DNA from: Paroedura picta | Taxonomy: Eukaryota > Chordata > Lepidosauria > Squamata > Gekkonidae | DNA: 64,000 bases | Assembly: GCF_049243985.1 (NCBI RefSeq) | Contig: NC_135377.1 | Location: forward strand, 73,674,941 to 73,738,940 | Reading direction: 5' to 3' | Part shown: one piece after another, positions 1 through 10,508 of the stretch | How the letters are laid out: each line of letters opens with the position of its first letter | Position numbering within the stretch: the stretch's first letter is position 1 | Made by a program: the position numbers and the translations under genes | Notes under the pieces: model-generated | What the model was told of the DNA's origin: nothing | Databases searched by the model: none | The model's input: the letters and a program-made list of their open reading frames with translations, nothing else

Positions 1-1139
1 GCTGGAGCTGACTCCTTGTGGCAGGGAGCTGCTTGCCTGGAGAGTGTCCTGCCTAGGGGAGAACGGGTTTTTATCCCCGTCCACTTTGCCTGACCTCAGT
101 GGCAGAGCATCTGCTTGCTACATGAAAGTCACAGATTCCATCCCCGGTCTCTCCATTTGAAAGGACCAGGCAGGAGGGGATGGAGTGACCTCAGGCTGGA
201 CCCATGGACAGGTGCTGCCAATCTGAGCAGACAGTACTGACCTTGATGGCCCAAGAGTCTGATGTGATGTCAGGCAGCTTCCACCCTGGTCGGAGGTTCT
301 GCAGGCAGCCCCTGGCCGCAGCCCCAGACTGCAACCCTAGATGGGACTTGGAGGCAGCGCTGTTTCCCTAGACATAAATTTGCACCCAGCCTATCCGTGC
401 ATGTCCTGGCCAGGGTGATCCTTGTGCCTCTCACAAACTCTGCATGCAACTTTTGAAAACCAGGCAACACATGGCAAATTTAACACCTTGCTACTTACAG
501 GCAGCAGGAACAGGCTGACTTCTTGAACAGGAAAGGCAAGGTAAGCAACCAGACTAAAGTAACTTGTAATGTTTTCTGGTTCAGAACAAAAGAAAGCAAT
601 TTCCCTGGGAAGGTACCTTGTGCATTTGGATTCTGTCATCTTATATTCCAGTCACTCTTCCTTTAGGGTGAGTTACTCCAGGATGGAGGTGAATGGGAAC
701 CAGGTGAACTGTGGGTTGAAATGGGAGTCACAGAAAAAGAATTCTAAATGCAGATTCCAGCAACTGAGATGCACAGGCAAAGATTATTATAATAGCCAGA
801 GAGAACAATAAAGGAAGCCACAAGCCCTCCGCTTGCAAGATCTGGGCAAGGGTGTTCAGGAGAGGACGTTTTGGAGGTCATTGAGGCACCACAACTTGAG
901 GGCACTGAGCATACCCAGGCAGTCCCGGTGCAATCCCCTGAGCTCCCTCCAGTCAATGGAGACCAAGGGCCTCCTAAACCCATTCCCTTGGGGGGACTTA
1001 GGCGGGAGTCGCCCTGCTTGTATAGTATTGTCTTGAGGTTATGAGGAGTCCAATGGCCTAGGTTGTGATGCTGCTGTGGAGATCCGTCATGTGGCCTCGC
1101 GGGAAGCCTGTGTGGAGTCTGGGTCTCCGAATGCCCCAA
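1..1139. other. MARCHF11 upstream region, no gene seen
   Basis: Moderate-GC sequence with no open frame that resembles a known protein and no repeat I can name. It precedes the CpG island and may hold distal promoter sequence, but I see no specific site that I can support. Confidence 0.4.
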
Positions 1140-2340
1140 AGCCCTTGCAGAGCCGGAGAAGGGACTGAGGGGGGCGAGCAAGGCGAGGAGGGGCTTGGAG
1201 CCCTTTCCCGGGAGGCCAGGCTCAAGAGGAGTGCGGGCTTGCTGTAGGGGGAGCCAGGCCGTGGCCAGGGGGCTGAGCGGAAGACCCTGACCCATGGCCG
1301 GCCCTCGGGGTGGGGGGTGGGGGGGGGCTTGGGCTGGGGGCCGGCCTGTCTGGCATCCCTGCAGAGGAGGCCGGGGGGGGGGCTGTGCTTTAGGGGGGCT
1401 GCCCTGGGGGGGCGGGGGGGGCTTTCTTCCTGCTGCCCCTCGGGGCCGGGGGGGGGGGGCGGGCGGGTCCTGCCGCGCTTTGTGACGGGGGGGGGGGGCT
1501 CGTGGCTCCCTCCCTCCCCCCCCCGCTCGGCCGGCGCCCGGCAACGGCGCGCAACGGCTCTCCCGCGCGGGGGGGGGGGTCGGGGCGGCCTGCGCATGCT
1601 TGGCCCGGCCGAGGGGGCTCCTCCGGGGGGCGACGCCGCCCCCGCCTGCAAGATCTGCTTCCAGGGCGCCGAGCAGGTGCGGGGGGGGGGGCCGAGGGAG
1701 GGGAGGGGAGCGGCCGGCGGCAGCCCCCCCCCAGCACGCCGCCCGCGGGCCCCTTTGCCGGAGGGGGGGTGGGCGGGGGGGCTCCCGAGTCAGGCTGCGC
1801 CATGGGGGGCGGCCCCGTGGAGGCGCGCTGGGGGAGGGCCTGAGGAGGGGCCCCTCCGCGGCTCCTCCCCCCTGGCGGGGCCCCACACCCCCCCCACCGA
1901 AGGGTTGGCAGGAGGGGAGGGGGGAGGGGGCCGCCCGCCCCGCAGAGGCCTTTATGGCCGCCCCGCCCTGCCCCGCCCCGCGGAAGCCCCTCCCCCCGCC
2001 CTGCCCTGCCCTGCCCTGCCCTGCCCTGCCCGGGGAGAGGGGGGGAGGGGGAGGCGCCCGCCCCGTCCCATCCCCCCCCCTTCAGAGCCGGCGGCCGCAT
2101 TAGGCTGCCCGGGGACGAGGAAGGCGCTTGTCCCCTTGCCCGACCTCAGCGCAGGGGGGGGGGGAGGGAGGGGAGATCCCCCCTCCGTCCCCCCCCCCCC
2201 GGCAAGGGGCCGCCTCGCCTGGACGCGCCGTGCCAAGGGAGGAGGCGGCCCTCCCCGCCTGCACGTGGCCTCGCGCTCGTGTCTCCCGCCGCAGCCAGCC
2301 CGGGGCGGGCCCTTCAAACCATCCCAGCTGCATTTCATTG
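1140..2340. promoter_or_regulatory. MARCHF11: CpG island at the MARCHF11 5' end
   Basis: Very GC- and CpG-rich stretch, with many G runs of 6-10 on the + strand up to about 1790 and C runs after it, plus a CCTGC pentamer repeat near 1998-2031. It surrounds the first coding exon, which is the usual place for a vertebrate promoter CpG island. The G runs could form quadruplexes and are also a likely source of assembly length errors, which makes the upstream reading frame unreliable. Long open frames on both strands here come from base composition. Confidence 0.75.
1596..1676 (+). CDS. MARCHF11: MARCHF11 exon 1, start uncertain (RING-CH begins)
   Basis: Membrane-associated RING-CH E3 ubiquitin ligase 11. 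The exon ends with ACKICFQGAEQ, the first zinc-binding Cys pair (CxxC) of the RING-CH domain, directly before a GTGCGG donor after base 1676 in phase 0. Exon 2 continues with [11 protein letters not shown], as in the family. The start is unsure. The ATG at 1596 gives 27 residues, while the frame is open upstream to an ATG at 1317 through Gly/Pro-rich sequence. The human protein, as I remember it, has a long Pro-rich N-terminus (402 residues in all), so the true start may lie further upstream, and G-run length errors could hide it. MARCHF4 and MARCHF9 are the close relatives; the downstream exons favour MARCHF11. Confidence 0.65.
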
Positions 2341-3209
2341 GCATGACGTAGGGGGACGTCTGGGGCGGGGTGGTGTGAATTCATTGAGCTTAAGTTAATT
2401 AGGGGTACTCACTTTGCATTACTTAGGGATCGCCCGTTTCCATTGAATTAATCACAGAGGGCAATCAAGTTCAGTTAATTGGGGTCATCCGTTTGCACTG
2501 AATTGATGAGAGAGGCGGGTGTTGTGCCACGTGCTTCTGGGCTTTTGCAGAAAGGGCCAGGGCGGGGCAGCCTTGTGTTGGCGAGGGGGGCTTGGGGCCT
2601 GGCCGCGGTTGCTGCACTGCAGATGAGCTTGGTTGGGGGAGGCTTGGAGGAAGGATGCAAGTGGAAGTGGGTTGGTTTTTGGGAATTGAGAGGGGAGAGG
2701 AAGGCCTTCCTTTCCCCATACCAGACACCCCATAAGCGAGGTGGGGCTGAGAGTTTAGAGGCCACTGTTCTGTAACTGCTGGCAGTGGCTCATGGGAATT
2801 GTAGTCCACAGACATGAGGAGAGCCACAGTTTGGCCACCCCTGCCCTAAAACAACCAGGAAGACACTGGGGCAAGGATGCGCCCCAAAATAATCTTGGGA
2901 CAGACTTCAACCTCATTTACCATTAAGCCATGAGTCATTCCCCACATGATGCCAGCAAGTTCCCAAGGCAAGGATAGGAAGTGCCCTTCCCTTTCCTCTG
3001 TAATGGAAGGAAATTGGGCATGACAGAAGGGCTGGGTCTCCAGGGGTGTTCTGGGCTGCCTGCAGCAGAAACCCTCGCCTCCCCCATCTGTCTGTGAGCG
3101 CCATCAGTCACAAGCAAGGACACCAACACCAAGGGCAGCCCAGAATGTTTGGAAGCCGCCTGCCACTCAGCCACGACTGTGGCAAGGAAGGACTGGAAAG
3201 CAGCAGGCT

Positions 3210-3840
3210 GGCACCCCCATTTACGGTATCCAGAGCACCTTCAAAGCATCCATTTTCTCTAGGGGAACTGATCTCTTTGGTCTGGGGCTGTAATTCTAGG
3301 GCAGTGGTTCTCAACCCTCCTAATGCCGCAACCCTTTCCTACAATGCCTCCTGTACTGTGACCCCCAACCATAAAATGATGCAAGTGTCATTTCACAGAA
3401 ATTAAACAAAAACTGACGAGTGGCGGGAAGATCCATAGTTCATGATTGTATATAAATTGGTTATAAATTGTATATAAATTGGCAGGCGCCTTCAGGAGGA
3501 GCGGCAACGGTGGCAGTGCCACCCCCCGGCCAAGCTGCTCGCCCTGCCGTGAGTCGTTTGATCCCCAAATGGGGTCCCAGCCCGCAGGTTGAGAAACAGT
3601 GTTCTAGGGGGTCTCCATCTCTCACCTGGAGAATGGCATCCCAAATTACAGTATCAGAGAGTTCAAAGCATCCATTTTCCCTGGGGGAACTGATCGCTTT
3701 AGTGTGGAGCTGTACTTCTAGGGATCCCCGGGCCCCAACTGGAGACTGGCATCCCCAAGGACAGTACCAGAGAGTTCTCCCTTCAAAGCATCCATTTTGT
3801 CTAGGAAAACTGATCTCTTTAGTCTGGAGTTGGGGGCCCT
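3210..3840. repeat. Tandem repeat of about 120 bp, three units
   Basis: The phrase TTCAAAGCATCCATTTT recurs near 3239, 3660 and 3783, each time followed by an ACTGATC(T/G)CTTT phrase and a TCTAGG phrase, giving a unit of about 120 bp. The first unit is split by the hAT element at 3302-3601; without that insert the three units are evenly spaced. Similar single units occur near 7265-7440 and, inverted, near 15390-15535, so this is a dispersed family. I cannot name it. Confidence 0.7.
3302..3601. mobile_element. SPIN-like hAT MITE with 8-bp TSD
   Basis: The left end starts CAGTGGTTCTCAACCCTCC and the right end is its imperfect inverse (GGTTGAGAAACAGTG). It is flanked by a perfect 8-bp duplication TTCTAGGG (3294-3301 and 3602-3609), the hAT signature. 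The CAGTGGTTCTCAACCT ends and the AACCATAAAATGATG stretch match my memory of the SPIN hAT family, which is known for horizontal transfer among tetrapods, including squamates. It has no coding capacity, so it is non-autonomous. It sits inside a tandem repeat. Confidence 0.85.
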
Positions 3841-4159
3841 TCCCTCTCCCTGGTGTTTCCCCCTGGCCCTCCACTCTGTTTGTGGTGTAGGCCAGGGCCG
3901 TCGGGCTTTTCTTGTCCTGCAGCATGCCTCTGAATTGGCGGGAGGCGGCATGGAGGCATGTGCTGGCAGCCTCCATGTCAGGCGGTCGGGAGGGAAGGCC
4001 TAATGGCCCTGTGGGACCTTCAGTGGTTCTGCAGGGCTTGTAATAGAGAATAGCTTCAAAGCCCATTCCTAAGAACGGGCCCTGAAAGAGTCCCCTCCCC
4101 TGGCCAGGCAGCTTAAGGTGGCTTTGGGCCTCAGCTCGCAGCCAAATCAAGTGGGACTG

Positions 4160-4495
4160 GCAGGGGCTGGGCAGCTCATTAGCAGGGCGGAGACAGAGCT
4201 CCTTAGCAGGCAGTCATCAGGCCGGGAAGCCCTCGTCAGCAGGCCCAGCCTAGCAGGCCGGGAGGCCCTCATTAGCAGGCCCTCCACCACGGCCCTTTGC
4301 TCAGGGCCCTCTCCCCTTTCCTGCTGCTGGCTCCAGGCACTGAGGCGTCTGAGAGCAAAGAGGCTAGAGTCCAGGGCCGGAGGGCGGGAGCCGCAGGGGC
4401 AGGGCCAATCAGGGCAAAGCTGGCTGTCCCTGATCGGCCGTATTCCAAATTGGACAGCTGGACACGTCCCACCCCCTAGGCTGTTTCAGAAATAT
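4160..4495. repeat. Hairpin-rich GC repeat, copy A
   Basis: Contains a repeated TAGCAGGC phrase (4190-4285) and a hairpin with arms 4403-4414 (GGCCAATCAGGG) and 4428-4439 (CCCTGATCGGCC), which pair at 11 of 12 positions. The CCAAT/ATTGG-bearing hairpin is like those at about 6.5, 19.2 and 28.0 kb, so I group these as one loose family. Borders are approximate. Confidence 0.45.
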
Positions 4496-4619
4496 ATAGA
4501 AGTACAACAAAACAATGGGTAAGGATGAAGTAAATAAGAAAATTCCTGGGTTTCTGTCTAAGCTGAACACCACTCTCCCTTCAATGACCAGGGCTGTTCT
4601 GATTTCAGAGCTCAGCTAA

Positions 4620-5095
4620 TGTACAACTTGCAAATACAATAACTGAGAAGTGATGTGAGAGAGGTTTACAAAATTATGCATGGGATAAAGAAGGCAGAGA
4701 AAGAAGTACTTTTCTCCATTTCTCAAAATACAAGCTTCATGCAATTAATGAGCAGGAGGCTTAGAACAGATCAGGTCCTTCTTCACCCAGAGAGTAATTA
4801 ACACATGGAATTCTCTGGCGCAGGAAGTGATGGCAGCTACAAGCACAGAGAACCTCAAGAGGGGACTGAAAAGCACATGGAGCACAGGACCATCAGTTGC
4901 TCTTAGCCACAAGGTGTACATGGACCACTAAATCTGGGGCAGTGATGCTCTTGGTGTTTGGGAGGCCATAGTGGGAAGGCTTCTGGAGTTCTGGCTCTCC
5001 GGATGGCACCTGGGTTTTGGGTAATGTGTGACCCAGAGTGTGGGACTGGATGGTTCATTGGCCTGATCCGGCCTGGCTTCTCTTATGTTCTTTCA
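4620..5095 (+). mobile_element. CR1/L3-type LINE 3' fragment
   Basis: A typical CR1-lineage C-terminal and 3' UTR region: a degraded ORF2 tail (GTTTACAAAATTATGCATGG and onward) followed by the phrase GACTGGATGG...CTTCTTATGTTCTT-type ending near 5045-5095. Old and 5'-truncated. Lies in MARCHF11 intron 1. Confidence 0.65.
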
Positions 5096-5147
5096 ACAGG
5101 TATTGTTTGTACACTCTTATTATATAAGAGTAATTTATCCCTTAGAT

Positions 5148-5479
5148 TAGTGGTCCCCAGCCTTTTTCAGGCTGGGGAGTGGCGGCAGCAGGGAGGGCAA
5201 TTGTCTGGCAGTGCATGCGCCATGCGTGGCCGAAAATGCGCATGTGTGGCACTTGTGCGCATGCACGTATGCGCAAAAGTGCCATACATGCATGTTTTCT
5301 GGTGCGCATGGCGTATGCGCACATGCACAGCCCGGCCGCACGTGCGCAGCCCTGCTTCCCTCTCCCACCCTCCCACAGTAAGAAGCTTGCCGGGCCACAT
5401 GCTTGCGGGCTGGGAAGTTTCTTACTGCGGGGTGGGGGGGGGGAGAGGGGAGCCGCGGCCCAGTGCCCAGGGACCCCCG
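5148..5479. mobile_element. hAT MITE (GGTCCCCA family), copy 1
   Basis: Starts TAGTGGTCCCCAGCC and ends near GGGACCCCCG, with a perfect 8-bp duplication CCTTAGAT at 5140-5147 and 5480-5487. The interior is rich in alternating GCGCATGCGC-like palindromes and has no coding capacity. The same ends and interior style recur at 13494, 16859, 52527 and 56133. Confidence 0.8.
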
Positions 5480-5489
5480 CCTTAGATTA

Positions 5490-5812
5490 ATTCAGTCTTT
5501 CTTTAAAAGGATAGATTTGCACAACAACAGTATAAAACTCCTTAAATATGAAGGTCACTTGGATGCCAAAGAGAAACATCCCATATAAATGAAAGCAATA
5601 TAAAGAGTATTGCTCTTATGCATGCATATAAGGAAGCATTCATACATATTTTCCAGCTTGGGAATGGAATCCTATTTTGAAAACATATATTTAGGGGGTT
5701 AAGGTAGAGAAAAAAAGACAAGTAGAGGCAACCGTTTTGAGGCAACCGTTGGACATTGCTTAATGCTTGGCTATGAATCCACGTGACCACTAGCCCCCGG
5801 CATCTCTCCTAG
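5490..5812. other. MARCHF11 intron 1 tail, no feature seen
   Basis: AT-rich sequence leading to the CTCCTAG acceptor of exon 2. I recognise no repeat or gene in it. Confidence 0.4.
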
Positions 5813-5968
5813 GGTGAGTTGTTAAATCCTTGTCGCTGTGATGGCTCCCTTCGGTACACCCACCAGCTGTGCCTCCTGAAGTGGATCAGCGAAAGGGGTT
5901 CCTGGACCTGTGAGCTCTGCTGTTACAGATACCACGTGTTGGCTGTCAAAATGAAAAAGCCATGCCAG
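5813..5968 (+). CDS. MARCHF11: MARCHF11 exon 2 (RING-CH core)
   Basis: Codes 52 residues completing the RING-CH (C4HC3) zinc domain. The ligands visible are PCRC (Cys-x-Cys), THQLC (His-x2-Cys) and CELC (Cys-x2-Cys), with the family's [11 protein letters not shown] stretch between the last two pairs. The domain binds E2 enzymes and transfers ubiquitin to membrane-protein substrates. The exon is bounded by CTCCTAG/GGTGAG and CAG/GTAATT and is phase 0 on both sides. The [17 protein letters not shown] ending fits MARCHF11 better than MARCHF4 or MARCHF9, whose equivalents read KYxVxAIxTKNPLQ as I recall. No disabling change is seen. Confidence 0.93.
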
Positions 5969-6084
5969 GTAATTTGAGAAACTGTTCCAGCAGCCATTTT
6001 ATTTTTGTTTGGATTATGGCACCCAATCATTTTACAGGCACACATCTATGCAGATGGGAGGGGGGAGGGCCCATGACTGCTTTA

Positions 6085-6420
6085 GCTGCTCAAGCTGACG
6101 GGTTGATAATTACCTGGATCCTCCTTTTTCCCTTTCTTGAAGATGGGGACAACCTTTGCCCACCTCTAATCATCTGGTACCTCGCCTGTTCTCCAAGAAG
6201 TGTCAAAAAGAATGGACAGAGGCTCAGAGATGACATCTGCAAGTTCTTTTAGTTCCCTTGGATGCAATTCATCTGGCCCAGAAGACTTTGTTTCATTGAA
6301 AGAAACTAGGTGTTTGTGGACTGCCCCACAGTGATCCTAGGCCACCATTTCCATCCCCCGTGATGTGTTACATTTTTGCCACATTGAGAAATAGGAGTTA
6401 AGCAGTTCAGCCCTCTCTTC
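6085..6420 (-). mobile_element. CR1-lineage RT fragment
   Basis: On the minus strand this reads as a degraded reverse-transcriptase N-terminal part: SSGPDELHP-like, then LKELADVISEPLS-like, then VPIFKKG-like phrases, which are CR1-clade hallmarks. Both ends are truncated; it adjoins the hairpin repeat at 6434. Confidence 0.7.
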
Positions 6421-6433
6421 ATCATCTTTAACT

Positions 6434-6690
6434 GCTCCTGCAGTTAAATAAAGCCCTAAGGGCTATTGGGGAGGAGTTAGGGCGGGTTCTGTCCGTGATA
6501 AAAACTCGGAGGGGCGAATCAGGAGCCGCGAAGCGATTCCTGATTTGCCCCTCCAAGTGCCACTTAAAGGCCAAGCAGCCAATGGGGAGGCGTGCGAAGC
6601 GCCTTCCCATTGGCCCCTCACCAAGACAGACCAAAATTCCATTCACCCAGCCCAGTCTGGCTGCCAGTCTGCTCCTGACCACCAAAGGGA
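6434..6690 (-). repeat. Hairpin-rich GC repeat, copy B
   Basis: Holds a terminal hairpin (AACTGCTCCTGCAGTT), an internal hairpin at about 6513-6557 (GAGGGGCGAATCAGGAG against ATTCCTGATTTGCCCCTC), and a second at 6579-6592/6600-6613 pairing 13 of 14. The order terminal hairpin, TAAATAAA-type phrase, then CCAAT-like hairpin is the reverse complement of the right ends of the copies at 17812-18977 and 18978-19370. Confidence 0.6.
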
Positions 6691-7264
6691 GAGGAGGTCA
6701 GTAGGGCTGCCAAGGGGGATGAGAACAGAGGCTGTGCCAGCCCTTTTCGCCCCAAGGCTGTCCTCACTGTCATGTCCAACTGCAAATTGCCTCAGAACCC
6801 TGACAGAGCTGGCAGGAGGCTGGAGAGTGCTCTCCCTCCCCCTCCCTCCCTTCAGGCCTGCTGTGAAGGAGCCTCTGACAGGCCCTGACTCAGGGGAGGG
6901 AGGCATTTTCCTTCCAAGAGCAACGCAGGGGAGCCTGAGGGCCTTCCTTTTGAGGGGGGGGGGGACTTTCCCCTTCTGCCAAACAGTTGCCTGACAGGGA
7001 GGCCACAGAAAAGCCCCTTCTCACTTAAAATACTGCTCTGGACAGGGGTTAGACACAGCCAAGCCATGTGTCTTTCTTCTTTGCAACTCTCTGCAGATTT
7101 GAGGCCACTGCACAGCATTATTCTGCAGAGGAAACTGGCTCTTTTGTCTCCTGTTTCATCTGCACAACAACCCAGTGCAGTAGGCCTCAAGTCTTTCAAT
7201 TCAACAACAACCTGTGTGGGAAGCCCTAAATGTTTCTTCTCTACCACAACCCTGTCCAAAGCAG

Positions 7265-7450
7265 CCCTTTCTGCCTGGGGAGCTGATCTTTATACTCTGC
7301 AGGTGAGCTGTAATTCCAGGAGCTCTCCAGGCCACACCTGGAGGTTGGCTACCCCTGGGTTGGAAATATTCCTGGAGGTTTGGAGGTGGGGCTTCAAAAT
7401 TGTACAATGCCTCAGAGTCCAGCCTTCAAAGGAGCCATTTTTGCTTGCAG
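7265..7450. repeat. Dispersed unit related to the 3210-3840 repeat
   Basis: Shares the order GGGGAGCTGATCTTT, GAGCTGTAATTCCAGG, CACACCTGGAGGTTGGC and a later CAAAGGAGCCATTTTTGC phrase with the tandem units at 3210-3840. The stretch from 6700 to 7940 otherwise shows no gene that I recognise; the open frame at 7066-7593 has no recognisable protein and overlaps this repeat. Confidence 0.5.
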
Positions 7451-7944
7451 TTGGGAGGGAGTGGTGCAGGTGTGTCCCTCCTGGGCTGTGGGTTATGGCC
7501 AGCCCTTACCAGCAACTGTTTGTATTCTGGGGCACAGACAGGCAGACCAGCATCAGTCCTGTGAGTCTGGAAAGTGCAGGAAGATCTAAATAAATATTTA
7601 CAGCCTGAAACTGGGCATTTCGGTGAATGTGGCCTAATTCACACAAGAAGGGAAATGACGCAGGAGAAATTGGTTGCCATGTAATCTTCCCCTAAGAAGA
7701 GTCTCCAGTCTGATTTTCCCTTCACATATCTGAGGACATGGCTCTGGAAAGCTCATCTGTAACCACTATGCCACAATTCCCAAAGGTCAGTCCTCTCCCA
7801 CACTCAACGAACATTCCACACCACAGGTTCTTGACACCCATATCTCCACACCCATGCCCTCATTTGCCACCATGCCACCACAACCTCCCACACAACACAC
7901 ACATTCAACCCCAAGCCCTTACAGACTGGACAACTTTGCCCCTA

Positions 7945-8690
7945 GTCTGTTATAATTTCACTTTCTTGACCTTACAGTGGTCCTACAGAGTCCCTACTCA
8001 TTTTCTTACTTGAAATATAACTAAAGAAGCCTTTTTTATTATGTTTAACACTTCTTGCTAGCCTAAGCGCATATTGAGCTTTAGCTTTTCTCACACTCTC
8101 CCTACAATTATTGGTTATTTGTGTATAATATTATTTGGTAATTATTTGGTAATAAGGCCTTCCTTCGATTTCCTAAATGACTCTTTCTTATTCCTCACAT
8201 CATTTGACAGCTGCTTATGGAGCCATCTTGGCTTCTTCAGGCTCCTTCCATCTTTTCTTCTCAAGGGAATTGTTTTTTATTGTATTTCACTTTTAAGAAA
8301 CTCCTAGCCCTCTTGAACTCCCATCACCTTAATTTTTTCTGACCACTGGATTGTACCCAGATTTCCTACTGCTTTTACCCCATCAACCAGTTCCTTCCTA
8401 TTGGTGAGAAACAAGTTTAAAATTGTGCCCCCCTTCTAGTAGCCCACTCCACCCTCTGTGAAATGAAATTATCAGCAAGAGAAGTCAAGAATTATTGGAC
8501 TTTTCATTTTTAGCAGAGTTTTGCCTGGTTAAAGACTGCTGACAGTGTCTCAGGCCTAAAGGATCCATCAGTAGCAATGCTGAATGTATAGAGTTAAGAA
8601 CAAAAGAACATCTGGACCTGACCAATGGCCCTTCTAGACTGGCATTCAGCCTAGCATCCTGTCTCACACAGGGGCCAGCCAGTTCCTCTG
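7945..8690 (-). mobile_element. CR1/L3-type LINE fragments
   Basis: 7945-8515 matches, by phrase memory, a conserved upstream part of a CR1/L3-type element in reverse orientation (TTTAGCTTTTCTCACACTCTC, GGAGCCATCTTGGCTTCTTC). 8570-8690 is a CR1/L3 3'-end piece (ACCAATGGCCCTTCTAGACTGG). Old and broken up. Confidence 0.5.
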
Positions 8691-8756
8691 GAGGGCCAAA
8701 AACAAGGCAGAGAAGCCGAGGCTTTCCCCTGCCTCCTGGGCCTCGGATTCAGAGTT

Positions 8757-10508
8757 TGTTGTTATTGTTGTTAGGTGCGAAGTCGTGTCCGACCCGTCGT
8801 GACCCCATGGACAATGATCCTCCAGGCCTTCCTGTCCTCTACCATTCCCCGGAGTCCATTTAAGCTTGCACCTACTGCTTCAGTGACTCCATCCAGCCAC
8901 CTCATTCTCTGTCGTCCCCTTCTTCTTTTGCCCTCAATCGCTCCCAGCATTAGGCTCTTCTCCAGGGAGTCCTTCCTTCTCATGAGTTGGCCAAAGTATT
9001 TGAGTTTCATCTTCACGATCTGGTCTTCTAAGGAGCAGTCCGGGCTGATCTCCTGTAGGACTGACCGGTTTGTTTGCCTTGCAGTCCAAGGGACTCGCAA
9101 GAGTCTTCTCCAGCACCAGAGTTCAAAAGCCTCAATTCTTTGACGCTCGGCCTTCCTTATGGTCCAACTTTCACAGCCATACATTGCAACTGGGAATATA
9201 GCCTTGACTAAATGCACTTTTGTTGGCAGGGTGATTTCTCTGCTTTTTAGATGCTGTCTAGATTTGCCATAGCTTTCCTCCCCAGGAGCAAGCGTCTTTT
9301 AATTTCTTTGCTGCAGTCCCCATCTGCAGTGATCTTGGAGCCCAGGAAAATAAAATCTGTCACTATCTCCATTTCTTCCCCATCTATTTGCCAGGAATTG
9401 AGAGGGCCGGATGCCATGATCTTTGTTTTCTTGATGATGAGTTCCAAGCCAACTTTCGCACTCTCCTCCTTCACTCGCATCAACAGGCTCTTTAGTTCCT
9501 CTTCACTTTCTGCCATTAGAGTGGTATCATCTGCATATCGGAGGTTGTTGATATTTCTCCCTGCAATCTTGATCCCAATTTGTGACTCCTCTAATCCCGC
9601 CTTTCTCATGATGTGCGCATACAAGTTAAATAGGCAAGGCGACAGTATACAGCCTTTCCAAACTCCTTTCTCAATTTTGAACCAATCAGTGATTCCATGT
9701 TCAGTTCTCACTGTTGCTTCTTGACCTGCATATAAGTTTCTCAAGAGACAATTAAGATCCTCTGGTATTCCCATCTCTTTAAGAACTTGCCACAATTTGT
9801 TGTGCTCCGCACAATCAAAGGCTTTAGCATAGTCAATGAAGCAGAAGTAGATGTTCTTCTGGAACTCCCTAGCTTTCTCCATGATCCAGCGTATGTTGGC
9901 AATTTGATCTCTAGTTCCTCTGCCTCTTCCTCCTGCCTGTACTTCTGGAAGTTCTCGGTCTACATATTGCTGGAGCCTAGCTTGTAAAATTTTGAGCATA
10001 ACTTTGCTAGCATGAGAAATGAGTGCAATGGTGCGGTAGTTTGAACATTCTTTGACATTGCCTTTCTTTGGGATTGGAATGTAAACTGACCTTTTCCAAT
10101 CCTGTGGCCATTGTTGAGTTTTCCAAATTTGTTGGCATATTGAGTGTAGCACATTTACGGCATCGTCTTTTAAGATTTTGAATAGTTCAACTGGAATGCT
10201 GTCACCACCACTAGCTTTATTGTTGTTCAGACTTCCTAAGGCCCATTTGACTTCACATTCCAGGATGTCTGGCTCCAGGTCAGTAACTACCCCATTGTGG
10301 TTATGAGAGCTGTTAAGCTCGCTCTTCTTCTTCTGTATAATTTTGCCACCTTTTTAAAAATCTCTTCTGCTTCTGTGAGGTCCCTACCATTTTGGTCACT
10401 TATCATACCCATCTTTACATGAAACGTTCTCTTCATTTCTCCAATTTTCTTGAAAAGATCCTCCCCATTCTATTGTTTTCTTCTATTTGTTTGCACTGTT
10501 CATTTAAG
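8757..10508 (-). mobile_element. BovB (RTE) LINE, 3' part
   Basis: The minus strand carries an RTE/BovB reverse transcriptase. 9247-10152 (about 300 residues) has PKKGNVKECSNYRTIAL, the FIDYAKAFD core, and LRYADDT (YADD catalytic box) with the downstream LMRVKEESAKVGLELIIKKTK. 8771-9217 follows in another frame with the BovB C-terminal signature GRQRMRWLDGVTEA and VHGVTTGRTRLRT. The two parts are out of frame with each other, so this copy is dead. The 3' end runs into a TTGTTGTTAT-type tail near 8757. The 5' continuation resumes at 12693 after a CR1 insertion. Confidence 0.92.

Noticed and set aside
744-1886. Long minus-strand open frame (380 residues), and other long frames in 1.0-2.4 kb
   Set aside because: Pro/Gly/Arg-rich low-complexity products of the CpG island; open in several frames at once and unlike any known protein.
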